A DNA stretch of 8,698 bases from Candidatus Zixiibacteriota bacterium (GTDB lineage Bacteria > Zixibacteria > MSB-5A5 > GN15 > PGXB01): the NCBI GenBank assembly GCA_030642025.1, contig DAOWOO010000037.1, positions 1 through 8,698 on the forward strand, written 5' to 3'. Position 1 is the first letter of the stretch; every line of letters begins with the position of its first letter. The translations under genes and the position numbers were made by a program. Positions 3,826 to 8,698 of this stretch are shown one piece after another. The notes under the pieces are model-generated. The model was given only the letters and a program-made list of their open reading frames with translations. It searched no databases and had not been told where the DNA came from.

Positions 3826-6408
3826 ATGTTCGGGGCGGACAGATTCAGGGCCGTATGGCCGTTATACCTTTTTCTGGTGATTTTGCTGACAGGAATACCG
3901 ATTACGGGTAGTAATGCCCGGATTAATGAAGCAGAAGAGATAGTTGTCGGCTTCCGTATCCCCCGCCTGATCACCCAGGATATTCTCGTCCAATATGACG
4001 GTCAGAATATTTACCTGCCGCTAATGGAAATATTCCAACTTCTCGAAATTTATATTAAAAGTGATTTCAATAATGGTCGCTTTTCAGGAAAATTCCTTGA
4101 AAAAGATAACGAATTCGAGATTGATCTGTCAAAACTTCAGGCTAAATGTTTCGGAAAAACAACCAATCTGGCTGAAACCGATTATTTGCTAACGCCAACC
4201 GATCTGTTTATAAAAATCGAGTTGTATCAGATTATCTTCGATATGAATATGTCATTCGATTTCTCCCAGCTTGGCGTTTATATGCCGTTGAATAAGGAAT
4301 TCCCGGCTTACCAGGCCATCAAACGCCGGAAAGCACGGGAAAAGCTTAAGACCGCAGAAGTGGCCCATCGTGATATTGTGGAAATTGACTATCGGCGACA
4401 ACCAGTCAGGGGAGGCATCGCTGACTGGATGATGACCATAAATCCTCTGGAGAAGACCGGACAGCATTTCGCATTGGGACTGGGCGGTATCCTGATGGGC
4501 GGTGACATTACGGTAAACGGCACAGCCTCCGGGGCAACCGGTTTCCAACCGAGCCAGATTAATTACCGGTGGCGGTATCCTTTTTATAATAACCCTTATA
4601 TCAGCCATATCGAGGTTGGCCGGGTTAATAGCAGCGGCGGTATGGCCAGAAACCTGACCGGGGCAATGGTCACCAACAAGCCGATGGTAAGGCGGGAGCA
4701 CTTTCAGACAACGACAGTCTCCGGCCATGCCGGAGAAGGCTGGGAGGTTGAGCTGTACGTTAATGGTAAATTGAGCGATTACACACCAGTTGACAGAAAC
4801 GGCAATTACACTTTTCTGGTTGATATTGACTATGGCGCTTCTAATATCCTCATAAAAAAATACGGCCCTAACGGGGAATACGAAACGCACGAGGAGTATA
4901 TCCGCATCCCCTTCAATCTTATCCCCAGAGGTACCTTTGAATATACGGCGGCCGCCGGTGAACAAAGGGTGTACGGGGAGCGAAAACGATATGCACAGGC
5001 CTTCGGTAACTATGGTCTTTTTAATTTCCTGACCATTGGTGCCAGTGCGGAAATCCCGCTGAAATCCTCCACGGATAAAGTCGAAAGGGAAAAACCAATC
5101 TTCGCGGGCGAGGCCACTCTCCAGCCGATGGGAAATATGCTTCTGGGCGGGTTTGTGTCACGGGGATATATTACGGAGTACAGCGTCAGCTACAGCCAGC
5201 CGTCGCTTTTCAACGTCGGCGGCGGGTACACCAGATTTTCCGAGAACCCTAACCGGAATCGACTGAAGCAGTTGTCTCGGATTCAGTTCTCTATCTCAAC
5301 CCCACTCAGGATCGGTAAACGCTATCTTGGCCCCCGTTTCCGAGCCACTTTAAATGAATTTGAAGCTTACAAAATAACCAGCATAAATTTCACTATCAAA
5401 CTGCCATTATATCGTTGCCAGATAAATTACATGGGTTTATACAAAACCGTCGATTACCGGACTCGAAGTGAGAAAAAAATCACCAGTCAATTTTTTATTC
5501 CTACTTCATTTTTCAGAAAAATCAGACCACAGTTTACTATTCACTATGAACACGATCTCAACCAGATTTCCAAAATCGGGTTCAGTATTCAAAGGCGGCT
5601 GTTCCGCCAGGGGCAGTTATCGTTCAATTTCGAACGTAATACCCTGACCGAAGTGAATTCATTCCTGGTAAGCTTCAGCCTGTTTACCGATTTCGCCGGT
5701 TTTACCTCCCGCGTAAATGTCCGCAACCACCAGACGGTATTTACCCAGACTCAGCGCGGTTCAATACGTTTCGACCAGGAGGCCCTCGCCTTCCGTTTTG
5801 ATCGCCGCAACGGCCTGGGCAAGGGTTCTGCCGTGGTATGGCCATTCCTGGATGAAAATTACAACGGACAGCATGACGACGGCGAGGAACTGCTGACGGA
5901 ACTGCGGGCGAATGTCGGGGGCGCCCGGGGAATTCAACGAGGTAAACAGAAAGTGTACTATTACGATGGCCTCCGTCCGTATGATGAGTATCTGGTGCAG
6001 ATCGATCAGTACAGTCTTGATAACCCCACCCTGCGCCCGGCTCACGAGAATTTCAGAGTAATAATCGACCCCAATATCGTCACCAGTATCAAGGTCCCAA
6101 TTGTAACGGCCGCCGAGATTTCCGGGATAGTCGAACGGGTTGTGCGCGGCAACACTGTCGGCGTCGGCGGCATGAAAGTACATGTGGTCAATGAACGCAC
6201 AGGCCGAATCGATATTATCAGGACATTTAATAATGGCGACTATTTCTATCTCGGCCTGGTACCGGGTGTGTACCGGGCATATCTTGATCCCCGGCAACTG
6301 GAACAATACGGCTACCGCTCGGAACCCTCGGAGATTTCATTCCAGGTAAGAGCCACCGCGGGTGGGGATATCGTGGAGAATATCAACTTCCGAATTGTTC
6401 CCCAATAA
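3826..6408 (+). CDS. Outer-membrane fimbrial usher-like protein
   Basis: At 860 residues it is the length of classical ushers (PapC and FimD types). The signal peptide is about residues 1-31 (VWPLYLFLVILL core, cleavage after SNA). An N-terminal periplasmic domain (about 32-160) with LPLMEIFQLLEI and LTPTDLFIKIELYQIIF resembles the usher N-terminal chaperone-subunit receptor. A basic stretch (166-176) leads to the beta-barrel. Residues 300-385 match the usher plug region: VELYVNGKLSDYTPVDRNG, a G-x-x-N-I-x-I strand, YGPNGE, then IPRGTFEYTAAAGEQ (family pattern: QNG, pGpF, dG, vP, LlR-G-x-x-Y). Alternating aromatic and polar strands run to about 660. The C-terminal part has a Ca-site-like loop DENYNGQHDDGEE (676-688), a YDEYLVQID...LDNPTLRP segment like the usher C-terminal domain, and a CNA-B/carboxypeptidase-regulatory-like domain (765-823). 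No obvious Shine-Dalgarno precedes the ATG, so coupling to the chaperone gene is possible. It is the last gene of the run. Confidence 0.82.
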   Translation: MFGADRFRAVWPLYLFLVILLTGIPITGSNARINEAEEIVVGFRIPRLITQDILVQYDGQNIYLPLMEIFQLLEIYIKSDFNNGRFSGKFLEKDNEFEIDLSKLQAKCFGKTTNLAETDYLLTPTDLFIKIELYQIIFDMNMSFDFSQLGVYMPLNKEFPAYQAIKRRKAREKLKTAEVAHRDIVEIDYRRQPVRGGIADWMMTINPLEKTGQHFALGLGGILMGGDITVNGTASGATGFQPSQINYRWRYPFYNNPYISHIEVGRVNSSGGMARNLTGAMVTNKPMVRREHFQTTTVSGHAGEGWEVELYVNGKLSDYTPVDRNGNYTFLVDIDYGASNILIKKYGPNGEYETHEEYIRIPFNLIPRGTFEYTAAAGEQRVYGERKRYAQAFGNYGLFNFLTIGASAEIPLKSSTDKVEREKPIFAGEATLQPMGNMLLGGFVSRGYITEYSVSYSQPSLFNVGGGYTRFSENPNRNRLKQLSRIQFSISTPLRIGKRYLGPRFRATLNEFEAYKITSINFTIKLPLYRCQINYMGLYKTVDYRTRSEKKITSQFFIPTSFFRKIRPQFTIHYEHDLNQISKIGFSIQRRLFRQGQLSFNFERNTLTEVNSFLVSFSLFTDFAGFTSRVNVRNHQTVFTQTQRGSIRFDQEALAFRFDRRNGLGKGSAVVWPFLDENYNGQHDDGEELLTELRANVGGARGIQRGKQKVYYYDGLRPYDEYLVQIDQYSLDNPTLRPAHENFRVIIDPNIVTSIKVPIVTAAEISGIVERVVRGNTVGVGGMKVHVVNERTGRIDIIRTFNNGDYFYLGLVPGVYRAYLDPRQLEQYGYRSEPSEISFQVRATAGGDIVENINFRIVPQ

Positions 6409-6425
6409 CCGACAGTATTGGATTT

Positions 6426-6462
6426 GGTTTTTCTTCACCGCCGCTCGGCAGTGAAAACAACC
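6426..6462. repeat. Imperfect hairpin between convergent genes
   Basis: The 76-bp gap between the usher stop and the stop of the minus-strand phosphoesterase gene holds nested complementary segments: GGTT/AACC (6426-6429/6459-6462), TTCAC/GTGAA (6434-6438/6451-6455) and GCC/GGC (6440-6442/6447-6449). The position suits a shared bidirectional transcription barrier. The T-tract normally expected after the stem is missing on both strands, so intrinsic termination is uncertain. Confidence 0.4.
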
Positions 6463-6484
6463 GTATTCCCCCATTTTCCCGGCG

Positions 6485-8233
6485 TTATTTGAAAATCAGC
6501 GTTCCGTATGTTTCCGGATTATATTCTATCGGCACCTGCCAGTCGCCGCTGGAATTCAACCGTTTCTGTTTACGGCGGAAATTCAGCCGCCAATTCTTGC
6601 CAGATTCGCCAGCAACCTTAAATTGCGCCAGTGGGATACGTGCCTCAACAATCCAGGAGTTATCGCCGCATTCGGTTTTTATTTCATACTCGCCGTTCCA
6701 ATCGCGATCGCCGTGAGGATATCCTTTGGCATTAATTGTTATCAACTGATCGAAAACCGTTCCCAGAGGATTAATATATATCTGATACACAATCGCCGTA
6801 TCAAGATCAGGCTGGAGGAAATAACCGACACAGTCTTCACTGTAGATAGTTCCGTCGTGTTCTTTTACACTGGCAATAATCGAATCCGGGTTTGACTCAT
6901 GACATTGTGCGGCCAGATACAGGTTCTCGGCATCATAGGCGAAATAGAAACTGACCGGGTCGATTGTGCTTTCGCCGCCATCCCATGAAAAAAGTCTGGT
7001 AATCGGGTCAGACCAGAACTCCTCGGACAGCACGCCGTCAATGGCCGGAGTCGAATCAACGGCAATACAATTGGCCGTCCGGGCTATCAAAAGCGGCCGT
7101 GTTATGGTAAAACTCTTATCATCGGTATACGGCAGGTTGATACTGTATTCCGGCACCGGGTAAAGAGCTCCCTTATTGGCCAGGCGGAAAAATGTGGAGG
7201 CTCTGGAGCCGGTATCAATTTCGACCGGGAATGAGGCCGGATTGACCACCCAGCCGTCGGGAATTTTCCAACGGAGGGAATCGCGGATAAACAGGCCATC
7301 GGTTACATTGTCAACGATGATAACCACTCCCTCGTCAATCATCTTCATTTTCTCATCATAAACCACCGGGCTCCTCTGGGTAACGGCAGTCAGGGACAAT
7401 CTTTGGGCTTCCTTGCGTTCAGAGGCGGTAAGTTCATCCCAGGCCAGGACCGAACCCTTTTTGATAATGGCAATGGAAATGTCACTATCATCAATTGTTA
7501 CCCAGGCATAATGATACTGCAGGCCGGTCGGACCGGGATCGACCTTGGCTCCGGAGCTGCCTATTCCAGTGTAAGTGATGCCGTCATATTCGCCGACAAA
7601 ATATTCATGATAATGACCGGTGAATACAGCATCGACACCGTACGTTTTAAATATTGAATGTAAGGTATCAGGTTTTCCTTCGTCCACGTTTTCAAACCAG
7701 AACGGCTTATGAATAAAAACCATGGTATATTCGGCATCATGGTGCCTTTTCAGGTCATTGACCAGCCAATTCAATTGTTCGTCATCAGGAGGATCCTCCG
7801 TGGAGATTCGGGAATTATCAAAAAATACAATATGAACATCTCTAAAATCAATCGAATAATACGGTTCGACGTTTCGTTCACGATAGATTTCCTCCGACAG
7901 ATCGCTCCAGATGTCATGATTGCCGGCGGTAAAGTAAATCGGCATTGAGAGAGGAGCAATGAGAGAATCGAATACCTCCCATTCCCTGACAATCCGTTCT
8001 CTGTCATCGACATACCCTTCAATCATATCCCCGACCATGAGAACCAGATCGGGTTTCATGAGTTCCACCTCGGCTACAATATCACCGAAAATTCCAGGGA
8101 CATGCCCGCCGGTACGATCTCCAAGTATGACAATACGGAGAGGACAATCCGTATCATCGGCAACAACCATTACCGCCGGGAGAATAAGACAGATTGAGAT
8201 AATAAGATAAGAAAATAACATCGACCTTTTCAT
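6485..8233 (-). CDS. Exported metallophosphoesterase with C-terminal CBM9-like domain
   Basis: From the ATG at 8233 the protein has 582 residues. AGGAGG (8244-8239, minus strand) lies 5 nt upstream and fixes this start over an in-frame ATG 20 codons earlier. The signal peptide is about 1-25 (LFSYLIISICLILPAVMVV, cleavage after VVA). Residues 32-270 are a calcineurin-like phosphoesterase domain: ILGDRTGG (36-43), VGDMIEG (67-73), AGNHD (103-107), IHKPFW (174-179) and TGHYHEYF (205-212). These supply the Asp, Asp, Asn-His, His and His-x-His metal ligands. The usual D-x-H of the first motif reads D-R-T. A beta-rich linker domain (about 290-383) follows. Residues 384-582 look like a CBM9/DUF1083-type module: AIDGVLSEEFW, YDAENLYLAAQ, DCVGYFLQPD, YQIYINPLGTVFD, WIVEARIPLAQF and WRLNFRRKQ. 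It would act outside the cytoplasm on a phosphoester, with the module perhaps binding glycans; the substrate is unknown. It is convergent with the usher and probably unrelated to it. Confidence 0.85.
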   Translation of the reverse strand: MKRSMLFSYLIISICLILPAVMVVADDTDCPLRIVILGDRTGGHVPGIFGDIVAEVELMKPDLVLMVGDMIEGYVDDRERIVREWEVFDSLIAPLSMPIYFTAGNHDIWSDLSEEIYRERNVEPYYSIDFRDVHIVFFDNSRISTEDPPDDEQLNWLVNDLKRHHDAEYTMVFIHKPFWFENVDEGKPDTLHSIFKTYGVDAVFTGHYHEYFVGEYDGITYTGIGSSGAKVDPGPTGLQYHYAWVTIDDSDISIAIIKKGSVLAWDELTASERKEAQRLSLTAVTQRSPVVYDEKMKMIDEGVVIIVDNVTDGLFIRDSLRWKIPDGWVVNPASFPVEIDTGSRASTFFRLANKGALYPVPEYSINLPYTDDKSFTITRPLLIARTANCIAVDSTPAIDGVLSEEFWSDPITRLFSWDGGESTIDPVSFYFAYDAENLYLAAQCHESNPDSIIASVKEHDGTIYSEDCVGYFLQPDLDTAIVYQIYINPLGTVFDQLITINAKGYPHGDRDWNGEYEIKTECGDNSWIVEARIPLAQFKVAGESGKNWRLNFRRKQKRLNSSGDWQVPIEYNPETYGTLIFK

Positions 8234-8238
8234 GTGAG

Positions 8239-8244
8239 CCTCCT
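8239..8244 (-). promoter_or_regulatory. Ribosome binding site that selects the start at 8233
   Basis: A full AGGAGG on the minus strand lies 5 nt before ATG 8233. The upstream in-frame ATG (at 8293) falls before the predicted transcription start and cannot be used from the promoter at 8284-8312. Confidence 0.8.
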
Positions 8245-8262
8245 TTATTGGAATAGAAGTCT

Positions 8263-8289
8263 TACTATCGATATTGGGTGCAGATAGTA
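8263..8289 (-). promoter_or_regulatory. Operator-like inverted repeat overlapping a -10 element
   Basis: TACTATC (8263-8269) and GATAGTA (8283-8289) are exact reverse complements with centres 20 bp apart, close to two helical turns. The right arm contains the -10 hexamer of the phosphoesterase promoter; the left arm lies just past the expected start site. A dimeric repressor binding here would block the promoter. The symmetry is visible; regulation is inferred. Confidence 0.42.
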
Positions 8290-8312
8290 TCATATTCGCG
8301 AAGATATGTCAA
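8284..8312 (-). promoter_or_regulatory. Sigma70-type promoter of the phosphoesterase gene
   Basis: Read on the minus strand: consensus TTGACA (8312-8307), a 17-bp spacer, then TACTAT (8289-8284) preceded by TGA, forming an extended -10 (TGn). Transcription would begin near 8277 and give a leader of roughly 44 nt carrying the AGGAGG site. This is the best promoter match in the window. Confidence 0.68.
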
Positions 8313-8366
8313 GATAGATTTGTGAGAGATTATTTATTATTTAGGTCTGGAGTTGACTTTATAATC

Positions 8367-8675
8367 GTTACGGTGTATCTGCCTGCTTCGCAAATACTGG
8401 AAGCCCCGTCGCTGATACCCGAGACACCTGCCGAACCTGCTGAGCGCATGGAACGAATATCGATTATGGATGATGAGGAGATCATCCGAACAGTCGCGGT
8501 GGTATCTCTTGCCCGTTTCGGTTACAAGGTGGATAAGGCCAATCACGGGAATGAGGCTGTCGAAAAATGCCGGGCGGCTTATGATAATGGAACCCCATAA
8601 GATGTCGTCATTCTTGATCTGACCGTACCCGGTGGTATGGGCGGAAAAGAAGCCATGGCGTATAAAAAACGATAA
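8367..8675 (+). pseudogene. Remnant of a hybrid histidine kinase: ATPase tail plus interrupted receiver domain
   Basis: The frame reads VTVYLPASQ, the usual last strand of a HATPase_c domain. A Pro/Glu-rich linker (ETPAEPAE) follows, then a receiver domain start: RISIMDDEEIIRTVA (acidic DDE pocket), RFGYKVDKANHGNEAVEKCRAAYDNGTP. A TAA at 8598-8600 interrupts it. The same frame then resumes as DVVILDLTVPGGMGGKEAM, the beta3 strand with phospho-acceptor Asp (codon 8616-8618) and the conserved PGGMGG loop, before a second stop at 8673-8675. Receivers of this type normally have an aromatic residue at the TAA position, so one base change (TAT or TAC to TAA) explains it. The rest of the kinase is absent on the left, where the sequence becomes the promoter of the minus-strand gene. 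The open frame can be extended back to an ATG at 8274, but that part has no kinase similarity. A sequencing error could mimic the nonsense codon but would not restore the missing kinase. Confidence 0.78.
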
Positions 8676-8698
8676 ATATGTCGAGTATGTTCTGGACA

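Noticed and set aside
8360..8365. Perfect TATAAT on the plus strand
   Set aside because: No acceptable -35 lies 16-18 bp upstream, and only a broken kinase remnant follows.
8274..8366. ATG at 8274 as a true start for the receiver protein
   Set aside because: The first 31 residues overlap the promoter and leader of the minus-strand gene, show no ribosome binding site and no similarity to a kinase. Homology begins at VTVYLPASQ.
1..8698. CRISPR array, tRNA, rRNA, insertion sequence or attachment site
   Set aside because: I saw no regularly spaced repeats, cloverleaf, rRNA signature, transposase motif or target-site duplication anywhere in the window.

Overview
The window is bacterial DNA dominated by one surface-fibre locus of the chaperone-usher type, read left to right. 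It encodes small exported beta-rich subunits resembling the DUF4402 family, a PapD-like periplasmic chaperone and an outer-membrane usher. Chaperone and usher imply a cell with an outer membrane. The divergence of the proteins, the DUF4402-like subunits in place of classical pilins, and the SdrD/CNA-B-like usher tail suggest a non-proteobacterial diderm, perhaps of the FCB or Zixibacteria type. That placement is a guess from protein style; no rRNA or marker gene is present.

Layout. Positions 1-226 hold no intact gene, but the reading frame ending at 109 closes with the same C-terminal motif as the subunits further on, so it may be the broken end of another family member. A clear intrinsic terminator follows at 227-257. 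A promoter-like region with a perfect 11-bp inverted repeat (288-298/327-337) reaches into the start codon of the first gene. Four exported small proteins follow: 336-701, 780-1256, 1599-2183 and 2216-2806; the last two are tandem paralogues. A 342-bp spacer with a GC-rich hairpin separates the second from the third. The chaperone (2908-3783) and usher (3826-6408) close the run.

A hairpin separates the usher from a convergent minus-strand gene (8233 down to 6485) for an exported metallophosphoesterase fused to a CBM9-like module. That gene has a strong sigma70-type promoter at 8284-8312, and one arm of a 7-bp inverted repeat covers its -10 element. The right edge holds the remains of a hybrid histidine kinase: the tail of the ATPase domain and a receiver domain interrupted by an in-frame TAA just before the phospho-acceptor strand.

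How the genes fit together (inference from family knowledge). Subunits are exported by Sec and capped in the periplasm by the chaperone. They are then handed to the usher, which secretes and assembles them on the cell surface. The paralogues at 1599 and 2216 look like bulk or shaft subunits; the more divergent proteins at 336 and 780 could be minor, initiator or tip subunits. The phosphoesterase gene and the kinase remnant have no evident link to the fibre.
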